A DNA stretch of 64,000 bases, taken from assembly GCA_021234155.1 (NCBI GenBank), contig JAJEKV010000085.1, forward strand, positions 2,740,706-2,804,705. The letters run 5' to 3'. A model generated the notes under the pieces. It did not search any database and had not been told where the DNA came from. It saw only the letters and a list, made by a program, of their open reading frames with translations. The stretch is from Isoetes taiwanensis. Lineage: Eukaryota > Streptophyta > Lycopodiopsida > Isoetales > Isoetaceae. Numbering within the stretch: the stretch's first letter is position 1; each line of letters opens with the position of its first letter. The position numbers and the translations under genes are program-made. Positions 45,600 to 61,107 of this stretch are shown here, piece after piece.

Positions 45600-47100
45600 G
45601 TTCTTTCGAGTTGCTCGAGATTCCAGGCTCCTCCTCGATGTAGAGGTCAACTTTCTTCCCTTTCTTCATAGAGGCTTCCCATTGCTAATGGTTTTGATGG
45701 CGTAGCTGACCACTTGAAATCTTCTATGTCGCTTCCCAAAAACATGAAGGTGGTTCCATTGAAAAATATCCTCCACGTTGAATTCTTCATCTTGGCGGCT
45801 AAAGGATGCCTCTGGATTCGATATTGTTGTGCCAACTCCATCCTTCGAGTCCTGTAACATGTTGACAGACAAGTGTTGAGGATGTTGCTCGCTTCACGCC
45901 TTCCTATTGTCCGGCATCTCTTTTCTTTGATCTGTTACACTGTGAGAAGGAAGGAATAACAAGGGGAAATATGCATGCGAGGCATATAGCTTACACTATT
46001 ATGATTACAAATACTACTAAAGCTACTAGGCCCCCTTGGTGTCTCCCCTCGAGGTGCACACGTACTCCATGACATTGTTGTCGATGTTCCTCCTAGTGCG
46101 CTGGTGTTGAAGATCTATATCCTCTTATTTGTACGTCAGCTCGTGCTCGATTGGTAGACTCTTTGATATGTTTGAGCTCTCCAATGTCTATTGGTTATGA
46201 TACCACATGCTTTGCTTCACATGCTAACTAAGGATGTGACGGTCATTGATGCTTCGGCATTCCGGTCTACTTCTTAATCTTGTTCTTGGGCAATAATTGT
46301 TTTCCCTTAACAATGTCTGAAGATCTTTGGAGGCGCCTCTTGAAGTTGTGCGCAATTCCTTTGGCTAGACTCGTAAGAAGTTGTTCTCTTCATTAGTTGC
46401 CTTTCGAATCATCCATCCTTGGGTTCGCGAAGTTGCATGCAAGTTGTCGTAGCTTGGTGAGGTTTCTAGCTGATGTCGATTATTTGGCTCGATTCTCCTA
46501 GTCGCTTCTCCATCGAGCTTCTCATCTTACCTGTTTGATCTTCTCAATTTGATGGCGCTTAGACGTTGTCACGTTCTACGGTGTTATGTTGCCTTCTAGT
46601 CTTGTGGTACCTTCTAGTTGCACTTGATCACGCTCCACAGTTTTGAACCGCATGTTGATTGCTAGCACTTCTCCAGCCTCCAGTTTGTGGCCTTTATCCC
46701 TCAATACATGTGCATCTTCCTGGCGAGTAAAGCCTCATGAGATAGGTTTGCTGTCGGGGATGATGTACCCTTATATCTGCGTAGGTTGACCCTTGAGTTG
46801 AAGAACTTTCTGCCCTAGATCTACTCTGGCTATTGTCTTGAACTCTCTTTTTGCCGAAGGTGCGTTGGTTACTATCCTTGTCATTAATGTGTCGAATGCT
46901 TCTATCTCGGGCGTTGAAGTCCCTCGTGTCGAAGATAAGTTCGGCTTCTTCTCTTCTAATTGTTGGTAGGACTTTGAGCCTTCAACGTCTGTTTAACATC
47001 TTAGTTAACCTTAGAATCAAGGCCTTGATTACTTGCAACTTTGCTTGCAAGCAGCTCACATTTGCAGGATACAATTTACTTTTGCTATAATACAAAGACA
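45600..47100 (-). pseudogene. Unrecognised minus-strand coding remnants
   Basis: Minus-strand stretches near 47,090-46,740 (TRDFNARDRSI, QRTFGKKRVQDNSQS, then MRLYSP) and 45,872-45,647 (DGVGTTISNPEASFSRQDEE, FQWNHLHVFGKRHRRFQ) look like one broken protein. Copy 1 (5,300-6,913) carries the same words. The family is unknown to me. The strand opposes that of the transposase-like gene. Confidence 0.3.
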
Positions 47101-50310
<3,210 letters not shown>

Positions 50311-50959
50311 CCTATAGATTCAACTTGTTTATAAGAAAGAGCTGGCCAAAAGGATCTGATATGTGTAAGGCCTCAAGGTTTGCACTGATGTCAAGACAAC
50401 ACATCTAGACAATAAGTTATGACTCAAGCACTCTTACATCATATTGATACCATTCTTACACCATATCAATGAAATTCTAGATTAGCACTCTTGGTCTTGG
50501 CCATTTTCCAGTCCAAACTTAAAATATAAAAACTGCACTGCACCATGCATTAATGCTCATATATGGCTATGATTCTTAAAGGTGTCATATCTAGGTCTAG
50601 GAACTGTTGTTGTTGTTTTAGAAGAAAAAAACAACAAAATAAAAAAACAAGCAAACACACCTTCAGGCCATCAGAGGGCAACCCTCCGTGCACAGCACCT
50701 TGTTACCTTTACCTAGCATAGATCAAATTGAAGGCTACCAATTCAATTCTCTCTTTATTTTGTGCAACAGATTTACCCAGGGCGGTAAATTGGTAGATTC
50801 TTTTATAAACGCCTTTCACACTATTTGTATGCTGAGCATCTTCATCGTTGAATCTAGAATATACACAGGATATCCACATGATATCCACGGTAGATCCAAG
50901 CCCTTGTCAGGTAACATGACATGGAGCGATTATGTCTCAAAGCATACGATGGATATGCC

Positions 50960-51920
50960 TTATTCAAGAGTACATTAATGCATAGCGATAGAAGTGAGAA
51001 TCGGCATTGGCATTGATGGTTGGTTCAGATCAGATTTATTTTTCCAATAAGGAACCACAAAGCACATTGGAAGAATCTGGGAATGACGATGCAGTTCCGG
51101 CCCTAAAATGCAGAAGGAAGCTCGAGTAACCACTAAGCAAGTCCTATGATGTGGGAGGTAAATATTCCACAGGAATGAGTTGAGGATGAAGGCGGAAGGA
51201 TGATTACAAAAGAAAATGAGTGGGCACTTAGATTCATACTTACCTGGGCGGGGTCTATCGGTGATCATCAAGGCCAATGGCCTAGGAGAGTTTGCGGCAC
51301 CAGGGTGTGGATTTTCCTAGCATCTCCCCAAGGGGAGAGTGTACGGCATAATTTGTGGTAGTGGGGGCTCGCGTTCGCGCGGCCCCCTTCAATTCAACTT
51401 AATACAGTATAAATTTCGAGATCTCTTGTTGCTAATGCTTACCAGATTTTTGGCCTTTTCTTGACATTCGGTTTTTACTTTGGCAGTGTATTGAAGTAGC
51501 TGTAAGTTTTCAGAGATTAAAGGGTTGGTCTTCTGTATCATGGTAGTCCTTGCTTTCCTATTCTCACACTATTTCCTATTCTGCAAACAAGATAAAGTGG
51601 ATGTTGTCTTGTGTATATGCGATTATTCACCCATTAATACTCCTGACTATAGTGGGTAATTCTGCTTCAATTATGCACAAAACAAACACAGTTCCTGGAA
51701 GCAGATCTGCTTGGTTGCAGATGCAACTTTTGCATCCTTTGTTGTGTTGTGATCGAGCAGAGAGAAAATAGGAATGCAGATCAGGCACATTCCCATGCTA
51801 ATTTCGTGGGACATGATCTGGACAAAAAGAGGCATGTCACATGGTTATGTTTCCTGACCATCTTTACTATGCAAAACAATTGCTATTGTCTGCTCTAGTG
51901 CACTATAATGACCATGATTG
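50960..51920. other. No supported gene
   Basis: Mostly unique sequence rich in CAG/CTG, unlike the duplicated unit to its left. Short frames only. Confidence 0.4.
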
Positions 51921-51921
51921 A

Positions 51922-52878
51922 GCTTCAAACATTTGGTAAAATTACCTGCCTAATGCAAAATAAGCAAAGTTCCTGGAAGTAGCTAAAGTTCAGTTGAAAG
52001 GTATTGATTTTGTATTATACGTAGCTAATGCTAGACTTTGATTCTTTATTAAATAGCCTGCAGAATCAAAAGCTGGGATGAACAACGTTTGTTGAAGCTT
52101 CCTAGGCTGTAAAGAAACTAGGGCCAAGTTGCAAAGAAGGAAATCAATAGTGGAAATTGTAATGTTATATGGTCATTATAGGTATCTTATCTCACGGCAG
52201 AAAGTTTTGAGATGTGTGTATGTCACGAGGGTATCAGTAGATATGTGTGTATCCGGGGGTATCAGTAATGTCTACTACTAGAAGTAGCTATGATATTCAT
52301 GAGGAATATACATCAAGGTCACTTGACTCTATTATCGATCCATCCATCACTGAAGCCTTGTTAATAAAACCAGGTGAAAATTTTGCATGTTTGGTATTTT
52401 AAAATTTGTCGCTTTTACTTGCAGGGTTAATGCCAAACAACTATGGCCATTTTGCATTTGTTATATAAGTGAATAGATGCCTTGCTCACATCACTTTCCA
52501 TGCATCAAACTGATGGCTGTAACTTTCTCCGCAATGGTTCTATTACAATTGTTGTTTTCCATAGCTCTTAGATTCGTGAACTGCTATCTGCCAATCTTCT
52601 ATTTTAAGATGCAGTGACGTCAATCAAAAAAAGATATTGTTATTCTAAGATGCAGATAGCACCTACATTTATTTCCTCTGGCCTGCCAAGCTTGCAACTT
52701 CTATTTATATGTTATCTAGAGCGTTCATGAAATGGGGAGACACTAGCAAGAGGTGAATCTACGTTAGTGTTTGGGAGTATTCATTGCGCAGGTTGATCCT
52801 TGTGCCGATTGAATTCCAATATGCAACACTGTTGAGTTTATTACAGTGACACAGGTGGATGGAGTTATATTACTAGCA
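51922..52878. repeat. Repeat A (first copy)
   Basis: Matches 54,287-55,254 at high identity, starting GCTTCAAACATTT and ending GTTATATTACTAGCA. It holds a smaller internal direct repeat (GTATCAGTA...GATATGTGTGTAT, about 52,215-52,275). No gene seen. Confidence 0.93.
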
Positions 52879-53526
52879 ATTGGCGTGCTAACCCTTCGTA
52901 TTAAAGTGCCCATCTCAAACATAACTATGTTCTCCATGAGTTTTGACTTTGCACTTTGCAGGACAGCTAATGTGAGATTGTGAAGACATCCATCATATCC
53001 TTTTACTTGCATGCACAGGCCCTTGCAATATATACTTCTTTGTGTATCTTTGTAAAAGCATTGCTCTGAATGAAATACAACCACATTCTTTTACTTCCCA
53101 ATTGCAATGATCATGATTTCGTGCCTGCATCAGCCTTGCTCATGGACCCAAATCTATAGCACGCATTCAAATAGCCCATTGGCTCTGAACTTGAGTACCC
53201 GAGCTCAGCTAGGGGCGGAGGAATTGCAGCCTGTCTATTCTTCATCTTGTGCTTTTCTCATCCACGAACTCTTCTGTCTACAAACAGGTAGACATGTTAT
53301 AGATCTGTGCTTCTTGGATGGTGCACTGCAGAAGACAGGGACAGGGGCAGCGGAAGCGGAAGCAGAAGCGGAATAGAAAGTCAACTACAGGCTATATTTC
53401 CTTCTTTGTGACAAGTTTAATTACTTAGGTCTCAAGGAAGCAGACTACTATCTTTAGTACTACAGAAGCAGAGCTGCTCTTTGCACAAATACACAAGAAA
53501 TGCTTTGGTTACTGCATTTATTTCAG

Positions 53527-53759
53527 GATCTTCAGCAACCTACCAGTCAGCACAAACATTGGTTGATAACTCAGGTGCTAATGACTTGGTTAAAGACTAC
53601 AACTATCACCCATATACTAAGCATATGGATTTGAAAATTTGCTTTGCTCTTGAGCAGTTGCAACTCTCTGTTTTGAATCTTTTATACTGTGAAACAGAGC
53701 AACAGCATGCTGATGGTACGACGAAACCTCTCATAGGCACTACTTCTCAAGAGAGATGA
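53527..53759 (+). CDS. Putative exon of unknown gene
   Basis: After a good acceptor (GCATTTATTTCAG, ending 53,526) a frame reads GSSATYQSAQTLVDNSGAND, YNYHPYTKHMDLKICFALEQ and ends at TGA (53,757). The sequence looks coding, but I recognise no family and cannot see partner exons. It lies in the segment (52,879-53,996) that is missing from the second copy of the tandem duplication. Confidence 0.3.
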
Positions 53760-53996
53760 AGGCTCTATTGGGAGTTCTACCACTTCTTGCATTTATAGGT
53801 TTTTCTTCCTAGTCAGAGTTCAGTTTCAGCAGGGCGTTATGGTTAAACACATTCACTCTAACTAGACCTCAATAACATGGCCCAGATGATGTCACACGTT
53901 ATCAATAATGGTATATAAGCCGCACATGACAATGTAATATTTTACCTTTGGCTCTTTATAAATACAGTTATCTCATTCGTTGCTCTCCTATTCTTT

Positions 53997-54286
53997 CCAG
54001 GTTCTCCTAACGTGTCTACAAGTTTTATGTGGAATTCCAGGTTGGAAATTTATGGTTTCAACTCTTTGAGAATGCTATGATGGGTGTCAGAATTTAGTGT
54101 GACTCAGGCTACCATTTAACTGACATATGGATGTAATGTCGCATGTTTTATAGGGAGAGGTTTCTGGATTGGACAGATTAAATTTCACCACTCCTCGATC
54201 AATTATCTATGTTGTTGGCCTTATCCAAGGAGCAGTTTAAGGGAGAAAAATCACAGTGTGAACTTAAAACAATGTGAACTTAAACA
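53997..54286. repeat. Repeat B (first copy)
   Basis: Matches 55,267-55,543, starting CCAGGTTCTCCTAAC and ending GTGAACTTAAACAGCT. Confidence 0.93.
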
Positions 54287-55254
54287 GCTTCAAACATTTC
54301 AATAAAATTACCTACCTAATGCAAAACAAGCAAAGTTCCTGGAAGTAGCTAAAGTTCAGTTGAAAGGTATTGATTTTGTATTATATGTAGCTAATGCTGG
54401 ACTTATTCTTTATTAAATATCCTGCAGAATCAAAAGCTGGGACGAATAACGTTTGTTGAAGCTTTCTAGGCGGCCAAGTTGCAAAGAAGGAATTCAATAG
54501 TGGAAATTGTAATGTTATGTGGTCATTATAGGTATCTTATCTCAAGACAGAAGGTTCTGAGATATGTGTATGTCACGAGGGTATCAGTAGATATGTGTAT
54601 ATCACGGGGGTATCAGTAATGTCTGCTACATTTTCTCCTCAACATCAAGTCTATGAATAGAAATAACTATGATATTCATGAGGAATATACATCAAGGTCA
54701 CTTGACTGTGTTATCGATCCATCCATCACTGAAGCCTTGTTAGTAAAACCAGGTGGGAACTTTGCATGTTTGGTATCTTATAATCGTCACTTTTACTTGC
54801 AGGGTTAATGCTAACTATTGTCATTTTGCATTTGTTGTATAAGTGAATAGATGCCTTGCTCACATCACTTTCCATGCATCGAACTGATGGTTGTAGCTTT
54901 CTCCGCAATGGTTCTATTACAATTGTTGTTTGCCATAGATCTTAGATTCGTGAACTGCTATGTGTCAATCTTCTATTTTAAGATGCAGTGACTTCAATAA
55001 AAAAAAAGATAATTGTTATTCTAAGATGCAAATAGCGCCTACATTTATTTCCTCTGGCCTGCCAAGCTTGCTTCTTCTATTTATATGTTATCTAGAGCGT
55101 TTATGAAATGGGGAGACTTTAGCAAGAGGTGAATCTACATTAGTGTTTGGGAGTATTCATTGCGCAGGTTAATCCTTGCGCCGATTGAATTCCAATATGC
55201 AACACTGTTGAGTTTATTACACTGGCACAGGTGGATGGAGTTATATTACTAGCA
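54287..55254. repeat. Repeat A (second copy)
   Basis: Follows repeat B directly. It is joined to the second repeat B by only 12 bp, while in the first unit A and B are 1.1 kb apart. Confidence 0.93.
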
Positions 55255-55266
55255 GGTTTTAGGGTT

Positions 55267-55543
55267 CCAGGTTCTCCTAACATGTCTACAAGTTTTATGT
55301 GGAATTCCAGGTTGGAAATTTATGGTTTCAACTCTTTGAAAATGCTATGATGGGTGTCAGAATTTAGTGTGACTCAGGCTACCATTTAACTGACATATGG
55401 ATGTAATGTCACATGTTTTGTAGGGAGAGGTTTCTGGATTGGACAGATTAAATTTCACCACTCCTCGACCAATTATCTATGTTGTTGGCCTTATTCAAGG
55501 AGCAGTTTAAGGGAGAAAAATCACAGTGTGAACTTAAACAGCT
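55267..55543. repeat. Repeat B (second copy)
   Basis: Ends at GTGAACTTAAACAGCT; directly after it the U-box/ARM segment starts. Confidence 0.93.
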
Positions 55544-56138
55544 GGCTATGGTGTCTTGGCTGCTATACAAAGGCAGCATGGAAGGCAGAATCAATGCTGG
55601 TGGAAAAGCTAAGCAGTTTCAATGAAGTGCTTAAAAACTCATTAGGCACAACAGAAGGAATAATAAAAGGATCAATGAAGCTTATGAAAGAACCTATGTA
55701 TACAAGGTCAGTGAAGATTGAATGGAAGGCATTATTTTCACTCTGTTTATCTACTTCAAGTAAGAGTGCAGAGAAGACTGTGGTAGCGGGCGCGCCCGAG
55801 GCTTTGTTTGAGCATTTGCCAGAAGCACAGAAGGGAGGTGATGAAAGAACACTTGTAATGTTAAAACTATTGTGTAAGAATGTTTCTGGTAGAGCCGCTG
55901 TGGGCAGCCATGCTCTTGCAACTCGAGCACTCTCTAAGATGGTCTTAAGGGTATCAGACCAGGCTACAAAATGTGCAGCAGGTACTCTGTATTCCATATG
56001 TACTGCTTCAGATTGTGCACAAAGGGCTGCTGTTCAGGCTGGTGTCTTTACATAAATGTTGCTTGTAATCCAAAGTGATTGCACGTCAGGGATAAGAGAA
56101 AGGACATGGAATTGCTTAAGCTGCTCAAGAGTTGCTGA
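55544..56138 (+). pseudogene. ARM-repeat part of a plant U-box (PUB) E3 ubiquitin ligase, broken
   Basis: Plant U-box ligases with ARM repeats mark target proteins with ubiquitin, often in stress and defence signalling. The frame reads NSLGTTEGIIKGSMKLMKEP, KTVVAGAPEALFEHLP, DERTLVMLKLLCKNVSGRAA, HALATRALSKMVLRVSDQAT and AAGTLYSICTASDCAQRAAV, the C-terminal ARM region. TAA at 56,053 stands where the family continues; the same frame then reads MLLVIQSDCTSGIRER, and after a one-base shift DMELLKLLKSC and a stop at 56,136, as at the end of these proteins. So one nonsense change and one indel break the tail. No U-box domain lies upstream: the frame starts at the border of repeat B. It is a captured or truncated gene piece. 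Confidence 0.65.
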
Positions 56139-57365
56139 ACTGAAGATCCCTGCATTTCAGAGATCGGCTGTACCAATATCATCACCTTTTGAACAGAAGT
56201 CAATGAGGTACCGTTGATACTTTGAAGGCATTCATCTTCTTAGGTTCACTGATCAATCTCTTTGCATGTCTTCAATAAGACTAGGATTTCTACTTGTACA
56301 GAGATAAAGATCAGATAATCTTTAATGATAGTGCACCCTCGTGAGGAATTTCTCATTCTGCAGTTGTGATCTGTTGATCATATATAGTCATAAGGGCTGA
56401 TCAGGGATCGCATAGAGGCAATGTTTTTAGTTATTATTCTAGAGAAGGCAGCTTTTATCTTCTCCTATTGTGAATAAAAGGCTGAGAGTACTAAAGTGCT
56501 CTTCCATTTTGAATGAGCTTTTTTTAATGGAGTGGAAGAATGATATTCTGCAATACAATTGTGTCTGTTGATTCTATGTCTGTATGTCCAAAATGAACTG
56601 TAACAGTGAGTTTACTTTTACATAATGGAGTGTGAAACACTGATATATTCCAATGCAAATGTTTATGTTGATTCTATGCCTGTACTGCAAAACGAAATGC
56701 AACATGGTTCCCTATTTTTTGATTAAAGATGTGATGTTAACACATTCAAACTAACAATTTGAAACTTTAAGCTATATTGAATTGAGTAGATATGTTCTTT
56801 AATCACGTGATTAACAGATCAGCCTCGGGTCAGAGAAGATATCCTTGCATGAATTTATCGACTCGTAGCTCATAATCTAGCCAAAAAACCAATACGGCTT
56901 TTGGGCTTGACATGGTTAATTTTAGAGAACGAATACCATTTGCTCTCTTGACATCTCTACTCAAATGTTTTAAGGCTCCCCTGTCTGTCACCAGCAAATA
57001 TAAACAACATAGGAGGAACAGACAGGCCCAGACAACCAAAAGCCAGAAATATGAAAATGGCCACCATCCCTAGAACAAGAGTTCAAAATTGCACTCTAAA
57101 CAGGCTCGAAACTTCGTATTGCCATAGATTAAAGCAATCAAACTCTATCCTTTATCTAATCTATCATCCTGCACGACACTACTACATTACTGCAAACGCA
57201 TATCTGGCAGGGGCAAATGCAAGGATATGGCATGGAAGCCATATCTTAATGTCCTCCAAGACCCCTGGTGATGTGGCAGGCCGCCCGTGATCAGCCACAA
57301 TGCGAGAAGGCGCAGAAAAGGCTGCCGTGTCTACCAAGTGCCGCTCTGTCTGCTCGGCCGATGCG
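56139..57365. other. No supported gene
   Basis: Contains a short duplicated theme (GATTCTATG...CTGTA near 56,560-56,690). Frames at 56,830-57,290 have no family resemblance. Confidence 0.4.
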
Positions 57366-58033
57366 GGCCCGAGGCCCCCGCTGACGTCTCCGGATTTGCA
57401 AACGTTATCGTCCACTGCCACGTCCTGGGTCGGGACTATTGATCCGATTCCCTTTCGATCGACGTCGCAAATTGCGCCATTCACACAGGATTGCCACATC
57501 TCTTAGGATCGACTAACCCATGTCCAATTGCTGTTCACATGGAACCTTTCTCCACTTCAGTCTTCAAAGTTCTCATTTGAATACTTGCTATTACCACCAA
57601 GATCAGCACTGGGTCCGTTCCACTCGGGCTCGTGCCCGGAGCTGCTCCACGACACCCACGCCCTTCTACTCATCGAGGCCTCGCACTTGCCACGACGACC
57701 GGATATAGGCGGCGCGCTTCAGCGCCATCCATTTTCGGGGCTAGTTGATTCGGCAGGTGAGTTGTTACACACTCAGCGGATTTCGACTTCCATGACCACC
57801 GTCCTGCTGTCTTAATCAATCAACATCCTTTGTGGGATCTAGGTTAGCGCGCACTTGGGCACCGTAACCCGACTTTCAGTTCATCCCGTATTGCCAGTTC
57901 TGCTTACCAAAAATGACCCACTTGGAGCTCCAATTCCAGGGCCGAGGTTCAATGGAGCAACCCTGGCGCCTTACCTATTTAAGGTTTGAGAATAGGTCGA
58001 GGGAGTTTCTCCTCCGATGCCTCTAATCATTCG
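57366..58033 (-). rRNA. 26S (large subunit) rRNA fragment, pseudogene-like
   Basis: On the minus strand the sequence runs through well-known plant 26S rRNA words in order: CGAATGATTAGAGGCATCGG (58,033), CTCGACCTATTCTCAAAC, GGTAAGCAGAACTGGC, GACAGCAGGACGGTGGTCAT, AACTCACCTGCCGAATCAAC, CCCGAAAATGGATGGCGCTG, AAAGGTTCCATGTGAAC, CATGGGTTAGTCGATCC, GAAAGGGAATCGG and GGAGACGTC. It covers a middle section of the molecule only, has numerous substitutions and ends abruptly near 57,366. No 18S, 5.8S or spacer is seen. It is a dispersed copy, not a working rDNA unit. Frames over it are artefacts. Confidence 0.92.
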
Positions 58034-58757
58034 ACCTCTAATCTCTAAGGCTAGGAGGTCATCGTGATCTTTCTGCAAGGAAATGGTACTATCAAGGTTG
58101 ATGTAACTATCACAGAGAATCAGAGCTGACAATGACGAAGCTGGTTTCAGTCCGGATGAACTCTTATTCTTGAGCAATATGGCCTCAATGGCGTGCAATT
58201 CATCCTTAGTCAAAGCTTCTCTGTTTGAAGTCTAGATCTAATACTACCATGAGCTTGTATGTCTGAGATGGTTGTCCTCCATATACTGTAGATTAAAGCA
58301 ATCAAACTCTAACCTTTAGTCAGGTCTAATCTATCATCTTGCACTACACTACTTCACTAGACTAGCCTACACTACGCTACACTACAACACGTCCTACCCC
58401 CTTGGATTTCTATAAACAAGTGACTTGCCCTTAGATTTCTTCAATCAGCCATATTGAATTAACAAAATCACGCTAATCCATGGATTAGATTGGAACTCCA
58501 AATCTTGGGAGTAAAGCAATCCTTTTATGTGACCTAACTGGCTAACTTATAGAAGCTGCATTACATTAAAGAGGGACACATTCCAACATATGGCTTCATG
58601 CAGTTAAATGGGACGCCATCAAAAATTTGTGATTTACTTTGAAGCACTACTAGATTCTCACGTCACATATTAAGAACTGGTTGAAGAAAGTCAAACAATA
58701 ATATTTTATACACAATGAGTTGAGAAAGTTCAAACATTTACAAGTTGACATGTAATG
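58034..58757. other. No supported gene
   Basis: Unique sequence after the rRNA fragment. A minus-strand frame (57,971-58,213) starts here and runs into the rRNA; I do not treat it as a gene. Confidence 0.4.
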
Positions 58758-59021
58758 CTATCTACTCTCATACAATGCTATAGCACGGAGATTGCTCATG
58801 GCTTTGTCCCTCTCCCTCCTGGGGATCTTATATATCTTGTCTTTTGCAATGTGCCAAGTAGGGTGTGACCACACCATACACTCCACCAATTCTCTCTTCA
58901 CATGGTCAGCAGGATTTGTCTTCCACTTTTTCTCCCAGCGGTCGATGTACTGTTCCTTTAACTTACCTTTCTTTGGCCTCCCAATGTTGAACTTGGAATC
59001 CAGGACGCAGCTCTTCCCCAT
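58758..59021 (-). CDS. Hypothetical minus-strand frame, 87 residues, Lys/Arg-rich
   Basis: Reads MGKSCVLDSKFNIGRPKKGK, then EQYIDRWEKKWKTNPADHVK and a basic end with YKIPRRERDKAMSN. Highly basic and Trp-rich. Composition is protein-like but no family is recognised. It could be the end of a transposon gene. Upstream on its strand the frame is not continued. Confidence 0.35.
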   Translation of the reverse strand: MGKSCVLDSKFNIGRPKKGKLKEQYIDRWEKKWKTNPADHVKRELVECMVWSHPTWHIAKDKIYKIPRRERDKAMSNLRAIALYESR

Positions 59022-60478
59022 TAAGCATGGTGGTGGTAACCTCTGTGAGTGCCACTCCTAATCATATTGGACAATCTTCATCATCAGGCTTGACGAACAC
59101 AAATGTGTACTTCTCATCAGCCCTCATAGTTGATAGAAAATCTTACAAGCAGTTGGAAAAAATCATTAGGAACTACATTTGGGAAGGAGTGCATTGAGTT
59201 AATTGGTATGAAATCATCCAGCCAAGGAAAAAAAAGGATTGGGGGCCAATTGGCTTAGAAGACCTATTTTTGCACAAATATATTTGAAAGGTCATCCATG
59301 GATCCCATTCCCTAATTTTGAAATTAATAAGATATTGGATTCAAATAAGTAAATGCTTTATTAGTATGAATTAAGCATGGCCTCCAGGTTCGGCATATAC
59401 TCAATTCAACACCGCAAGCCTCGGCATATACTCAGTTCAACACCGCAAGCCAACCCCTCGCCAATCATTAGGAGCCTCATAAAAGCATAGAATGTCATCT
59501 CCACAAGGTATGAGCATAAGTCAATCGATGTGAAATGTATTAATATCTCCTTGTTTCCTTGATGTCTTTGAAAGGATTCCACTCTGGAAGATCAAACCAC
59601 TTCGGCTTGGACGCCTTGCTTCCCACCCACCGCTTGGAGCCATTGCTTGGACAAACTTTCTTTGATGTGCTTGCTCCTTCAAAACCCTCTCACCTAGTCT
59701 CTAGCAAGAAACTGTCTCTTAACCTCCCCACACGTGGCTGTTCAGTTTCTAACCATGTCACAATATGGAAGTTGGGTCATCGCTGTGCATTTGTGTGCCG
59801 CCATGTGTCCTCGCCAATAATGTGGAATGGAAGTTGGGGCATCCATTCCGCCCAACAGGTAAATCTGTACATTTTTAGCAGGTAAACAACCGTTGTAAGG
59901 TTTTAGGGTTAGGTTAGCTCACCGGACGAATCCCTTCTCGAAGCTTACTATCCCCTAATACTATTTCCAGTCCCACAAATCTCTATTCCCGATTTGGGTG
60001 CTCCGTTGTGAAGATCAAACTAAACATGAAGGGTTCCTATTCAAGTCGATTGGCCAAGTATATTCCCAAGGCCGGGTTTGCTATTTTCAGATAGCTTAGG
60101 TTAAGGAACTCTGTTTGAATGGACTGTTTCTAGTAATCTAGAATCCCAAGTAATGAAAAACTCTCAAGATTGCGAGTCCCACCAGCAGCCTTTTGATAAA
60201 AAATCAAGATAAAAAAACCATAGAATTCTTCACATTTTCCGGCTAGTTTTTTTGCTTAATGCTCCCTGCTAGCTTAAATTATGTAGTCAAATTACCTTTT
60301 TTTGTCTAGAATTAGAAAGAATGAAAGGATTGCAGAATATGAATCCTAAACCCACTGATGTTTCCCAATTCCTACTTCATGAAGCCTAGTTAATGATGTC
60401 ATCCGTATGTTCTTTTGCGTCATGCCTCGGTCAACATATCTGCCGACCCTAAACCTTCTCTTTGCACTTCTCAATTGC
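59022..60478. other. No supported gene
   Basis: A plus frame at 59,559-59,885 (108 codons) is open but resembles nothing I know. A 30-bp word (CTCGGCATATACTCA(G/A)TTCAACACCGCAAGCC, split by a few bases) is duplicated near 59,393-59,450. Confidence 0.35.
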
Positions 60479-60904
60479 ATTCTCGACTCGCGAGTCGAGA
60501 ATGGCTCGCCTAGCCAGCAGAACACACTCTCCTTGCACTCTCGACTTGCGAGTCAAGAATGGCTCGCCCAGCTAACCCGACACCCTTATTGCACTTCTCG
60601 AGTCCATTCTCGACTCACCAGTCGAGAATGGCTCACGCATCCAGCAAAACACACTCTCCCTCGAGAATGGCTCGCCCAGCTTGCAGCACACACTCTCCCA
60701 GCATTCTCGACTCGCGAGTTGAAAATGGCTTGCCCAGCTAGAAGAACACACTTTCCCTGCGTTCTCGACTCGAGAGTCGAGAATGGCTCGCCCAGCCAGC
60801 CGAACACACTGTCCCTGCATTTTCGACTCGCGAGTCGGTAATGGCTCACCCTCTTTAGAATGCTTGCAGTGGTCAAGTGCATTTTCGACTCGCGAGTCGA
60901 GAAT
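60479..60904. repeat. Array of eight palindromes around CTCGACTCGCGAGTCGAG
   Basis: Perfect or near-perfect palindromes of 22-24 bp sit at about 60,479, 60,539, 60,606, 60,661 (half only), 60,703, 60,761, 60,820 and 60,881, every 58-67 bp. Between them the linkers read ATGGCTCGCCCAGC...AACACACTCTCCCTGC. The first and last units are fully symmetric. Two later, weaker copies occur at about 60,970 and 61,015. The frames through it (for example 60,407-60,841) are repeat artefacts. Confidence 0.96.
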
Positions 60905-61107
60905 GTGGCCATCCAGACTAGATCCCTCTGCTCCAGGACTTAGGAGGAGAGGTGCTTAGTCTTCGTGATCGCATACTCGACTCCTAAGTCCAGAATGCCT
61001 CGACCGTCTCCTATTCTTGATTCGTAGTTTAAGAATGCAGCCATCTAGACTTGATCCCTCTATTCCAGGACTTAGAGGAGATAGGCTCAGTCTGGGTTTA
61101 AGCATTA

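Noticed and set aside
53336-53375. Ala-Glu repeat at the end of a frame
   Set aside because: It is a short GCGGAAGC microsatellite, not a protein feature.
57182-57815. Several open frames on both strands, 68-105 codons
   Set aside because: They lie on the 26S rRNA fragment, which explains the sequence.
57971-58213. 80-codon minus-strand frame with protein-like start
   Set aside because: Its second half is 26S rRNA sequence.
60407-60841. 144-codon plus-strand frame
   Set aside because: It is made of the palindromic repeat units and repeats the same residues.
60479-60904. CRISPR-like look (regular repeats and spacers)
   Set aside because: The spacers are also conserved, the repeats are full palindromes, and the genome is a plant's.
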